64,000 nt of DNA from assembly GCA_016714225.1 (NCBI GenBank), contig JADJNS010000021.1:186001-250000 (forward strand), read 5' to 3'. Under the pieces are notes generated by a model. It saw only the letters and a list, made by a program, of their open reading frames with translations. It was not told where the DNA came from and made no database searches. The first letter of the stretch is position 1, and each line of letters opens with the position of its first letter. The DNA is from Archangiaceae bacterium (lineage in GTDB: Bacteria > Myxococcota > Myxococcia > Myxococcales > Myxococcaceae). The position numbers and the translations under genes were made by a program. Below are positions 1-7,451 of this stretch, one piece after another.

Positions 1-423
1 GCGCGCGGCGTCGCCGTCGAATGGGGCGGCAACTCCAACGGCGGGGTGCGCGGCATGTCGGTGGCGCTCGACACCCGAGACGAGAAAGGCGAGGTGACGC
101 TCACCGGCAAGCTGGCGCGCGAAGACGACGAGGGTCACGACGTGCCGGTGTCGGCGGTGCTCGAGGGCAGCATCGACTTCGATGCGTTTTTCGCTCCGGT
201 GCTGAGAGCGCTGCGCGGCAGGTCAGAGAGCGGCCCGCGCAAGCCGACCTCGAAGATGCCGGTCGAGCAGGTGGTCGCCTACGGCAAGGCGATGGGGCTG
301 TTCGAGCAGCGCAAGTGGCAAGAGGCGCGCGACGCGTTCGAGGCGCTGGCGAAGAAGTACCCCGGCTTCAGGCTCGCGGCGGTGCGGGCGCGCCTGGCCG
401 CGGCGAAGCTGAAGCGCGACTGA
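1..423 (+). CDS. C-terminal part of an unidentified protein (start lies before the window)
   Basis: The frame is open from the first base and ends with TGA at 421-423, so about 140 C-terminal residues are visible and the true start is upstream. The first half looks like alternating beta-strands. The last 55 residues are helical and resemble a single tetratricopeptide-like hairpin (pattern FEQRKWQEARDAFEALAKKYP), as is common in myxobacterial envelope proteins. No catalytic motif or membrane segment is visible in this part. It is convergent with the kinase gene ending 15 bp downstream. I do not recognise the family. Confidence 0.6.
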   Translation, partial: ARGVAVEWGGNSNGGVRGMSVALDTRDEKGEVTLTGKLAREDDEGHDVPVSAVLEGSIDFDAFFAPVLRALRGRSESGPRKPTSKMPVEQVVAYGKAMGLFEQRKWQEARDAFEALAKKYPGFRLAAVRARLAAAKLKRD

Positions 424-438
424 GACCGAGACCTCGCC

Positions 439-2157
439 CTACTGCATCTTCTCGAAGTGCGACGTCTCGGTGCCTTCACGCACCGTCAGCTTGATGCTGC
501 GCCTGATGTTCACCGCCGGGTTCTCGAGCTCGAGCGGGTACTCGCCCGCAGGCAGCGAAATCTTCAGCGGCGTCACGCCCAGCTCCTTGCCGCGCAGGCT
601 CACCTTCGCCCAGGGGTAGGCGTTGATCATCAAGGTGCCGGTCGGGCGCACGGCGACCGCGGCGACCGCCCCGTCTTTCTTCTTCTTCACCACGGCCTTT
701 GGGGCGCCACCCTTGGGCGCAGAGGTCTCTTCGCCCTCTCCGTCCACCTCGGGCGCCGCCGCTTCGCCCGGCGCGTCGTCGACCACCGCCGCCGCCTGAG
801 GCTCGGGCTGCACCTCGAGCACCCGCGGCAGCGCCTCGATGCTGCTCTCGACCCGGGGCCGGGTGAACTTGAACGCCAGCGCGATGCCGAGCGAGAGCAG
901 TGCCAGGCCAGCCACCGAGACCGCCAGCAGCGGCATCGGCAGGCGGCGCACCACCGGGTTCGGCGAGGTGAGCGGCTCGTCGGGCGCGGCCTCGACCGGC
1001 GCGACCACCCTGGCCGCCGCGCGCCCGCCGCTGGGGGTCGCCACCGGCAAGCGCCCGCTGGGCCGCTTGCGCCCACCGGAAGAGCGCTCGGCCACCCGCT
1101 CGCCTTCGGCCGCCGAGAAGTCCGACGTGGCCAGCTTCTCGTCTCGCACCGGCGCCGGCGTGGCGCGCGACGAGCTCTGCTCGCGCGTCTGCTCGATGGC
1201 GTCTTCCAGCTTGGGCGGGAACAGCTTCTTCACCAGGTCGCCCAGCTCGCGCGGCGAGGGGAAGATGCCGGTCTTCGCCGCGAAGCGCTCGAGGTCTTCG
1301 AGCATGTCGCCGGCGGTCTGGTACCGCTCGTCGGGCTTGAGCGCCATCGCCTTCAAGATGATGCGCTCGAGCTCGGGGTCGAGCTCTTTCTTCACCTGCC
1401 GCGGCGGGAGGAAGTTGCCCTCCATCGTCGCGTTCATCTGCACCAGCAGATCGCCGCCGTGCGAGAGGTGCTCGAAGGGCTTCAGCCCCGTCGCCATCAG
1501 GTAGAGCACCGCGCCGGCGCCGTAGATGTCGGCGCGATGGTCGACGTTGCTGGTGCGGCACTGCTCGGGCGCCATGTAGCCGCCCTTGCCCTTCACCCGG
1601 CCGACCTCGGTGCGGTGCAGCTGGGTGGCCGCCCGCGCGATGCCGAAGTCGAGCAGCTTCACCGCGCCCTGCTGGGTCACCATCACGTTCGATGGGGTGA
1701 TGTCGCGGTGCACCAGGTGCATCGGCTGACCGGTCTCGTCGATCAACGAGTGCGCGTACTCGAGCGCCTCGAGCAGCTGCATCGCCACCCGCAGCACGCA
1801 GCCCATCGGCAACAGCAGGTGCTGCTCGCGGCACCGCTTGAGCACCGCGTACAGCGACTCGCCCGGCACGAACTCCATCGCCAGGTAGTGCCGCCCGTTC
1901 TCTTCACCCAGCTCGAAGGTCTGCGCGATGTTGGGGTGCGAGAGCTTCGCCGCCAGCCGCCCCTCGTCGAGAAACATCTCTACGAACTGCTCGCTCTCGG
2001 CGAAGGCCGGCAGCACCTGCTTGATGACCACCAGCTTGTTGAAGCCCGCCGTGCCCTGCAGCCGCGCCAGGCACACCTCGGCCATGCCGCCCATGGCGAT
2101 GCGCTTCACCAACACATACTTGCCGAAGGGCTCTCCGGCGAGAGCGTCGAAGGACAT
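439..2157 (-). CDS. Hanks-type Ser/Thr protein kinase with C-terminal PEGA domain
   Basis: This 572-residue protein has an N-terminal cytoplasmic kinase domain (about 12-290). The catalytic marks are a Gly-rich loop (AMGGMAEV), the ATP lysine in VVIKQV, HRDITPSN in the catalytic loop, DFGIA for Mg binding, and APEQ. An acidic/basic linker follows, then one membrane segment near 402-425 (PLLAVSVAGLALLSLGIALAF), so the C-terminus should lie in the periplasm. The last 70 residues form a PEGA-type beta-sandwich (GTLMINAYPWAKVSLRGKELG, with TPLKISLPAGEYPLELENP). Such kinases are numerous in myxobacteria and sense envelope signals. The substrate is unknown. The start ATG is at 2157-2155, divergent from the envelope gene beginning near 2214. 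Confidence 0.92.
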   Translation of the reverse strand: MSFDALAGEPFGKYVLVKRIAMGGMAEVCLARLQGTAGFNKLVVIKQVLPAFAESEQFVEMFLDEGRLAAKLSHPNIAQTFELGEENGRHYLAMEFVPGESLYAVLKRCREQHLLLPMGCVLRVAMQLLEALEYAHSLIDETGQPMHLVHRDITPSNVMVTQQGAVKLLDFGIARAATQLHRTEVGRVKGKGGYMAPEQCRTSNVDHRADIYGAGAVLYLMATGLKPFEHLSHGGDLLVQMNATMEGNFLPPRQVKKELDPELERIILKAMALKPDERYQTAGDMLEDLERFAAKTGIFPSPRELGDLVKKLFPPKLEDAIEQTREQSSSRATPAPVRDEKLATSDFSAAEGERVAERSSGGRKRPSGRLPVATPSGGRAAARVVAPVEAAPDEPLTSPNPVVRRLPMPLLAVSVAGLALLSLGIALAFKFTRPRVESSIEALPRVLEVQPEPQAAAVVDDAPGEAAAPEVDGEGEETSAPKGGAPKAVVKKKKDGAVAAVAVRPTGTLMINAYPWAKVSLRGKELGVTPLKISLPAGEYPLELENPAVNIRRSIKLTVREGTETSHFEKMQ

Positions 2158-2213
2158 GGGGCTGAGGGAGAGTAATGCTTTACAGCAGCGCGAAGTATGC
2201 TGCCACCCGCTAC

Positions 2214-2978
2214 ATGTCCCTGATCTTCCTCGCCCAACTGGTGCTCGGCTTCGGCGTCGACACCTCGTGTCCCTCGGCCGCTGCGCGGGCTGCGCGCGAG
2301 CTCTATTCGCGGGGCGACACCACCGGCGCCATCGCCGCAGTGGCCGATGTCGAGGTGTGTGCCGACGGGTCCGATGAAGAGCTGGCCGAGGCGTTTCGCT
2401 GGCGCGCGCAGGCCAAGGCGGTGGCCGGCGACGTGAAGGGCGCCATCGACGCGTTCGCCATGGCGTGGACGGTGCTGCCCACCTGGGTGCTCGACCCGCT
2501 CGAGAGCCCCAAGTTCCACGACCAGTACGCCGAGGGCCGCAAGCGCGCGCTGCAGACCCGGCTGGTGTTCGCGCGCTTCACCCGAACCCTGGTGGGCCAC
2601 GTGGTGGTGCAGGTCTATGACCCCCACGGCCGGGTGAAGCGGCTGCACGTGGTGTTCGACCAGATGGAGATGTCGGCCACCCGCCACGACGACGGCACCT
2701 GGCATGCGCTGGTGCCGGCGGGCGCGCTTAGCGCCACCGCGGTGCTCGAGTCGGTCGAGGCCATCGTCTTCAAGAGCCGCACCGTGTCGATCGCCGGCCT
2801 GCCGGTGCCGGTCGAAGAGCGCCTCACCTCCGCGCCCCCGGCCCGTTCGCGCCAGAAGGCCTGGGTCATCGGCGGCGTCATCGCCGGCGTGGTCGTCGTC
2901 GCCGCCGCGGTGGTGACCGGCGTGGTGCTCGCCAACCGCCACGTCGACGGCACGCTGGGTCGGGTCGAGCTGCCGTGA
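2214..2978 (+). CDS. Secreted or membrane-anchored TPR-like protein of unknown function
   Basis: A start at ATG 2214 gives a signal peptide (MSLIFLAQLVLGFG) and a protein of about 254 residues. An ATG at 2175 in the same frame would add 13 residues without a hydrophobic core and leave only 17 bp to the divergent kinase. The N-terminal half is helical with two TPR-like units (ARELYSRGDTTGAIAAV; AKAVAGDVKGAIDAFAMAW). The middle is beta-rich, and a C-terminal membrane helix (VIGGVIAGVVVVAAAVVTGVVL) is followed by a short tail. This tail-anchored plan recurs beside myxobacterial kinases, but the role is unknown. It overlaps the next gene by GTGA, so the two are probably co-translated. Confidence 0.75.
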   Translation: MSLIFLAQLVLGFGVDTSCPSAAARAARELYSRGDTTGAIAAVADVEVCADGSDEELAEAFRWRAQAKAVAGDVKGAIDAFAMAWTVLPTWVLDPLESPKFHDQYAEGRKRALQTRLVFARFTRTLVGHVVVQVYDPHGRVKRLHVVFDQMEMSATRHDDGTWHALVPAGALSATAVLESVEAIVFKSRTVSIAGLPVPVEERLTSAPPARSRQKAWVIGGVIAGVVVVAAAVVTGVVLANRHVDGTLGRVELP

Positions 2979-4450
2979 GCGCCCGACTCACCGCCCTGCT
3001 CGGCGCGCTCGCGGGCTGCAGCGCCTGCGGCGAGGTGGGCCTCACCCTCGAGCTCTCGGCGAAGAACGACGTGCCGGCCCTCGACGCAGTGCGGGTGCAG
3101 GTGAGCCAGGGCGACCAGCTCACCGAGCAGACCTTCGGCCTGGCCGGCGCGCCACTGCCCCAGTCGGTAGCGGTCGTCTCGAAGGGCCTCACCCGCGGCA
3201 GCGTCGACGTGGTGGTGCAGGGGCTGAAAGGCGAGCGCGTCGAGGCGCTCGGCCGCGCCACGGGCGCGCTTCAACCGGCCAGCTCGGGCGGGCACCTGGC
3301 GCTGGTGCTCGAGCGGCTGTGCGACGGCGGCAGCTGCGGCTGCGAGGCGAAGGGCTGCAGCGCGGCGGCGAAGTCGTGCGGGCACCAGGCCGACGGGTGC
3401 GGTGGGCAGCGCGACTGCGGCGGCTGCGCGAGCGGTGAGACCTGCGCCGGCAACGTCTGCACCAACGCGCCGTGCCACCCCAAGACCTGCGCTGAGCTGG
3501 GCCTGACCTGCGGCGCCGCGCCCGACGGCTGTGGCGGCACGTCGAGCTGCGGAGCCTGCGACGCGGGGCCCTGCGTGCCGCTCGTTCAGTGCCCGCAGAA
3601 TGCGTGCGGCCCGACGCCCGACGGCTGCGGCGGCGCGTTGAGCTGCCCCGTCAGCTGCCCGTTGCTGCGCATCTGCAGCTCGCTCGACGGCGGAGCGACG
3701 CGCTGCAACTGCCTGCCTCCGCTCAGCGAGTGCAACGGGCAGTGCGTCGACCTCTCTTCGTCTTCCAGCCACTGCGGCGCGTGCAGCCATGCGTGCCCCG
3801 GTGGGCAGAGCTGCAGCGGCGGCCTGTGCCCGTGCGTCGATGCCGGCTCGAACGCCGACGGCCACTGCTGCCCGAGCGGCTGGGTGTTCGCGCCGCCGGT
3901 GGGCAACAGCCTCGGCACCGCGAGCAGCGGCTGGCGGTGCTATCGCGGCCCCTTCGACGCGGGCACGCCGGCGCAAGGCGAGGCGCAGTGCGCGCAAGAG
4001 ACGGCCACCGCCTTCGGCCGCGCCGCGCCGGCGCTCGGCGCCGGGCTGGCGCTGAGCGACAACGTCGCGGTGCCGGCGACGGCCTGCGGCAGCTACCTGC
4101 GCGGCGGCACCGGCAACCTGGTCATCGACGTCGAGTCTGGCTCCGACATGAAGACCAGCACCCTGACGTGCAGCCCCGTCTGCCTGGGCAACTGCAGCTG
4201 CATCAACTGCAGCTGCCTCGGCAACCAGCGCAGCTGCGCCCAGCGGTACTTCTGCGTGATGGACCCACTCGGCCCGCGGGTCGAGGGCGACTGCAAGGAA
4301 GACGGCGAGTGCCCGCCGGGCCGGGAGTGTCAGGTGGCCGGCGCCTGCGTCGACGCCGGCAAGGGCTGGTGCATCACCGACGCCGAGTGCGGCACGGCGG
4401 GGCGCTGCGTCTACCGCGGCTCGGGTCAGACCGGCCTGTGCCAGCCCTGA
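2975..4450 (+). CDS. Cysteine-rich lipoprotein
   Basis: GTG at 2975 overlaps the previous stop codon. The 491-residue product begins with a lipoprotein signal (LLGALAGCSACGE, lipobox LAGC). After a beta-rich domain to about residue 105 comes a long Cys/Gly-rich region. It holds repeated CGHQADGCGGQRDCGGC and CGAAPDGCGGTSSCGAC units, then a CNGQCVDLSSSSSHCGAC-type module, and finally a domain with CxxxGECPPGRECQ repeats. Cys-rich modules of this kind are typical of myxobacterial surface lipoproteins and should be disulfide-bonded outside the cytoplasm. No catalytic residues are recognisable. A structural, binding or adhesive role is inference only. It converges on fabI with a 13-bp gap. Confidence 0.78.
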   Translation: MSARLTALLGALAGCSACGEVGLTLELSAKNDVPALDAVRVQVSQGDQLTEQTFGLAGAPLPQSVAVVSKGLTRGSVDVVVQGLKGERVEALGRATGALQPASSGGHLALVLERLCDGGSCGCEAKGCSAAAKSCGHQADGCGGQRDCGGCASGETCAGNVCTNAPCHPKTCAELGLTCGAAPDGCGGTSSCGACDAGPCVPLVQCPQNACGPTPDGCGGALSCPVSCPLLRICSSLDGGATRCNCLPPLSECNGQCVDLSSSSSHCGACSHACPGGQSCSGGLCPCVDAGSNADGHCCPSGWVFAPPVGNSLGTASSGWRCYRGPFDAGTPAQGEAQCAQETATAFGRAAPALGAGLALSDNVAVPATACGSYLRGGTGNLVIDVESGSDMKTSTLTCSPVCLGNCSCINCSCLGNQRSCAQRYFCVMDPLGPRVEGDCKEDGECPPGRECQVAGACVDAGKGWCITDAECGTAGRCVYRGSGQTGLCQP

Positions 4451-4463
4451 GCGCCGCTGAAGG

Positions 4464-5282
4464 TCAGCTCGCCGCGGGCGGCGGCGCGGCCTCGTCGGGC
4501 ACCGGCTCGGCGCCGATGGCGTGGTAGCCGCCGTCGACGCGAATCAGCTCGCCGGTGGTGAGCGGCATCCAATCGCTGAGCATCGCGCAGGCGGTCTTGG
4601 CCACCGCGTCGATCGACGATTCGTCTTTCGCGTTCCACCCCATGGGGGCCTGGCGGCCCCACTTGTTCTCGAGGTGCTTGAAGCCGGGTATGCCCTTCGC
4701 GGCGATGGTGGCGAGGGGGCCCGCGGCGAGCGCGTTGACGCGAATCTTCTTCGGGCCGAGATCGCGCGCCAGGTACCGCACCACGCTCTCGAGCGCCGAC
4801 TTGCACACCCCCATCCAGTCGTAGAGGGGCCAGGCGTTGCGCGAGTTGTCGAAGTCGATGGTGATGACGCTGCCGCCATCGGTCATCAGCGGCGCGAGCG
4901 CGACCGCCAGCTCTTTCAGGCTGAACGCCGAGATGCGAAAGGCCTGGCTCACGCTGTCCCACGGGGTGGACATGAACTTGCCGCCCAGCGCGTCTTCGGG
5001 CGCAAAGGCGATGGCGTGCACCACGCCGTCGAGCTTGCCCCAGCGCTTCTTCACCTCGTCGTGCAGCGCGGCGAAGTGGGCCGGGTTGGTCACGTCGAGC
5101 TCGAGCACATCGGGCACCGGCGAGAGCTTCTTCGCCGAGCGCTGGGTGAGCGACATCGGCCTACCGAAGCTGGTGAGCAGAATCTCGGCGCCGGCCTTCT
5201 GGGCCTGCTCGGCGATACCGAACGCGATCGACCCCGGAGTGAGCACGCCAGTGATGAGCAGCTTCTTCTTGTCGAGCAGCAT
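4464..5282 (-). CDS. fabI: NADH-dependent enoyl-ACP reductase, InhA-like
   Basis: This enzyme reduces trans-2-enoyl-ACP in the last step of each fatty-acid elongation cycle. The 272-residue chain is a short-chain-dehydrogenase fold with the FabI/InhA nucleotide loop (TGVLTPGSIAFGIA, residues 11-24) and the active-site YxxxxxxK signature at Tyr154 and Lys161 (YDWMGVCKSALESV). Unusually for a proteobacterium-like genome, several stretches read like mycobacterial InhA rather than E. coli FabI: DFDNSRNAWPLYDWM, GPLATIAAKGIPGF, and the tail RQAPMGWNAKDE with LSDWMPLTTGELI. A C-terminal extension of about 14 residues is Pro/Ala-rich. The start is the ATG at 5282-5280. It is divergent from the FHA gene, with a 69-bp shared promoter region. 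Confidence 0.93.
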   Translation of the reverse strand: MLLDKKKLLITGVLTPGSIAFGIAEQAQKAGAEILLTSFGRPMSLTQRSAKKLSPVPDVLELDVTNPAHFAALHDEVKKRWGKLDGVVHAIAFAPEDALGGKFMSTPWDSVSQAFRISAFSLKELAVALAPLMTDGGSVITIDFDNSRNAWPLYDWMGVCKSALESVVRYLARDLGPKKIRVNALAAGPLATIAAKGIPGFKHLENKWGRQAPMGWNAKDESSIDAVAKTACAMLSDWMPLTTGELIRVDGGYHAIGAEPVPDEAAPPPAAS

Positions 5283-5351
5283 GGGCGGGCGGTTAACCCA
5301 CCTTCGCAGGCGATTCCATGGGAGAATGCCGGCTTCCGCCCCGCCCTTTCG

Positions 5352-5876
5352 ATGCCGATCGACTCACCCGCCGGCTACCTCTACACGCTCGAAGAGATGG
5401 TCGCTTCTGCGCGTGCAGAGCGCGACCGCCTCGAGCGCAAGTTCACCCAGCCGGTGCTGCTGGTGGTCGCCCCCGCCGAAGACTGGGCCGAGACCACCGC
5501 GGTGCGCCTGCCTTCTGCGTCGTCGTCCGACGCCGAGCCCATCTCGGTCACCATGATGCCCACGCTGGTGCTGCCGGTCTCCAAGCGTCACCCCGGCTCG
5601 ACCGACGTCACCTTCGGCCGCTCGACGGTGTGCGACGTGGTGCTGCCCTTCGCTGCCATCTCGAAGGCGCACGGCTTCTTTCGCATGGAGGTCGAGGGCC
5701 GCTGGCTGGTGGGCGACCTCGGCTCGAAGAACGGCACCTTCGTCGACGGCCACAAGGTCACCGCCTCGACCTCGCACCCGATGCGCGACGGCGCCACCCT
5801 GCGCTTCGGCGACGTGACCGCCAAGTTCCTCTCGCCGGTCAGCTTCGTGGCCGACCTGAAGCGCCGGCTGACCTGA
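5352..5876 (+). CDS. FHA-domain protein (phosphothreonine reader)
   Basis: This 174-residue cytoplasmic protein has a C-terminal forkhead-associated domain (about 75-165). The canonical elements are visible: FGRSTVCDVVLP (the GR of the phosphopeptide loop), ISKAHGFF (the S-x-x-H motif), and DLGSKNGTFVDG. The N-terminal 70 residues are a helix followed by a weakly conserved region. FHA domains bind phosphothreonine made by Hanks-type kinases, and kinase genes occur in this window (439-2157, 42595-44340), but no partner can be assigned from sequence. ATG 5352 is chosen because upstream sequence in this frame is antisense to fabI. Confidence 0.9.
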   Translation: MPIDSPAGYLYTLEEMVASARAERDRLERKFTQPVLLVVAPAEDWAETTAVRLPSASSSDAEPISVTMMPTLVLPVSKRHPGSTDVTFGRSTVCDVVLPFAAISKAHGFFRMEVEGRWLVGDLGSKNGTFVDGHKVTASTSHPMRDGATLRFGDVTAKFLSPVSFVADLKRRLT

Positions 5877-6040
5877 GGCCTCCCTCTCCCCCTGAACCGG
5901 CGAGGTGAAGGTCTCGGCGATGGGCGCCTTCACCGAATTCTTCGAGCGGGTGAGGGCTGCGACGCCGCCCTCTGCCACGATGAGCCCGTCGCGGGCGGGC
6001 ACGACCTACCCACGCTGACCGACGGGAACGGCTGGGCGCG

Positions 6041-7336
6041 TCACTTCGTCGTGAAGGTCCGCTGGCCGGACGACGTCGCCCGAAGGTCCTGCCCGTGGGC
6101 GATGAGCGCGTCGTACGGCTGCGCGGCGCCGGTCAGCGCGTCGACCGTCGCTTCGTTGCTGTCGTAGCCGGCGACGAGCCAGCGGCCCGCCGTATCGGAC
6201 GCGATGGTCCCCAGGCCGAGGTCGGAGGTCGAAGGCACCTTCGCCTCGTTGGCGTCGGTGATGATGTACAGGCGAAACCGCTGGCCGAGCTCGAGCTGCA
6301 GGACGTACAGCCCGGCCGGGCTCGCCGCCGACCAGCTGAACGACTGCGTCGCGAGATCGATGCCCGAGGCCGCTTGAACGGGGAGCCCGGAGCTCGCCGG
6401 AGTGGGGAGATCGAGCGCGACGCCCATCGCTCCCGCTGCGAGCCCGAGCTTCGCGCGCATGGCGCTGCGACCGTCGGCGGCGGTGGCCAGGGTCTTTACG
6501 CGGAGGGTCGATTCGGCGATCGCCGGCGCGTGGTACGAAAAGGCGCTCGTGGGGCCGAGGTCTCCGCCAAGCTCCATTGCCGCCTTGCCGAAGATCAAGT
6601 CGATCGTCGTGTCGTTGACGGTGAAGCCGGCCGGCACATCGATGGTTCCGGTGACGAGCAGATCGGGCACCGTGTTGAGCTGCACGTCCTTCATCGCGGC
6701 AGTGCTGCCGTTGGCGACGAGCACGTTGGCGAGCCGTCCGTAGCCGACGTAGGTCGTCGGCTTGCCGCCCATCATGTTCCACTGCAGAACGTGCACGGTG
6801 CCGGTGGTGGTGTTGGTCCCACTCCAGCTGACCGTCGTGGAGTACGGGCTGTCGATCACCTGTGCCGAGCCCGACTCTCCCGTATCGGGGCTGCTGAACA
6901 GCACGCCGGCGCGCTGCGAGAGCAGGTTCGTCGGCAGCATGATGTTGCCCGAGAGGTTGCCGGTGACCGTCGCCTGGTAGAGCGCAGGCGTGGGGCCGAG
7001 AGAGAACAGTTTCGGGTCGGCGCGGGCGATGCGCGAGAACACCGTGACGTCGCTGACCTGCCCGATGCTCGCGACGACGGCGATGTCGTAGGGGGCGGTG
7101 ACGTCGGCGATCGAGAACCTACCCATCGCATCGGTGGTCGCGGCCGACTTGCCGATGACCACGACCGTAGCGCTCGAGACCGCGCGGCCGTAGCGATCGG
7201 TGACGGTGCCCGAGACGGTGATGGGGCCGCCCGAGCCGCCGCCCGTGCCCCCGCCGTCGGGGGTGCTCGTCCCCGGGGAGCAGCTGAAGACGAGAAAGAC
7301 GGCGAGGGTCGCGGCGATTCCGTAGGCGTGGGGCAT
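6041..7336 (-). CDS. Lipoprotein with an N-terminal carboxypeptidase-regulatory-like domain
   Basis: From ATG 7336 the product is 431 residues with a signal peptide ending in a lipobox (LAVFLVFSCSPG). Earlier in-frame ATGs add an arginine-rich stretch that would spoil the signal. A Gly/Thr linker leads to a carboxypeptidase-regulatory-like beta-sandwich (residues about 45-120; ITVSGTVTDRYGRAVSSATVVV, with DAMGRFSIADV). Such domains usually act as adhesion or structural modules. The rest is beta-rich, with no motif I recognise. It lies in the same direction as the MYXO-CTERM protein upstream (115-bp gap). The function is unknown but it is very likely surface-exposed or outer-membrane anchored. 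Confidence 0.78.
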   Translation of the reverse strand: MPHAYGIAATLAVFLVFSCSPGTSTPDGGGTGGGSGGPITVSGTVTDRYGRAVSSATVVVIGKSAATTDAMGRFSIADVTAPYDIAVVASIGQVSDVTVFSRIARADPKLFSLGPTPALYQATVTGNLSGNIMLPTNLLSQRAGVLFSSPDTGESGSAQVIDSPYSTTVSWSGTNTTTGTVHVLQWNMMGGKPTTYVGYGRLANVLVANGSTAAMKDVQLNTVPDLLVTGTIDVPAGFTVNDTTIDLIFGKAAMELGGDLGPTSAFSYHAPAIAESTLRVKTLATAADGRSAMRAKLGLAAGAMGVALDLPTPASSGLPVQAASGIDLATQSFSWSAASPAGLYVLQLELGQRFRLYIITDANEAKVPSTSDLGLGTIASDTAGRWLVAGYDSNEATVDALTGAAQPYDALIAHGQDLRATSSGQRTFTTK

Positions 7337-7451
7337 CTCAGCGTGGGTTTGGGGGCGGCCGCGCGTTTCCGTCATGCGGCCCGCATTCGCACGAGGGGGC
7401 TGACCTCGGCCGAGGCCACTCGTCACCGACGTCGCTCGCGACCTGCGCGGG

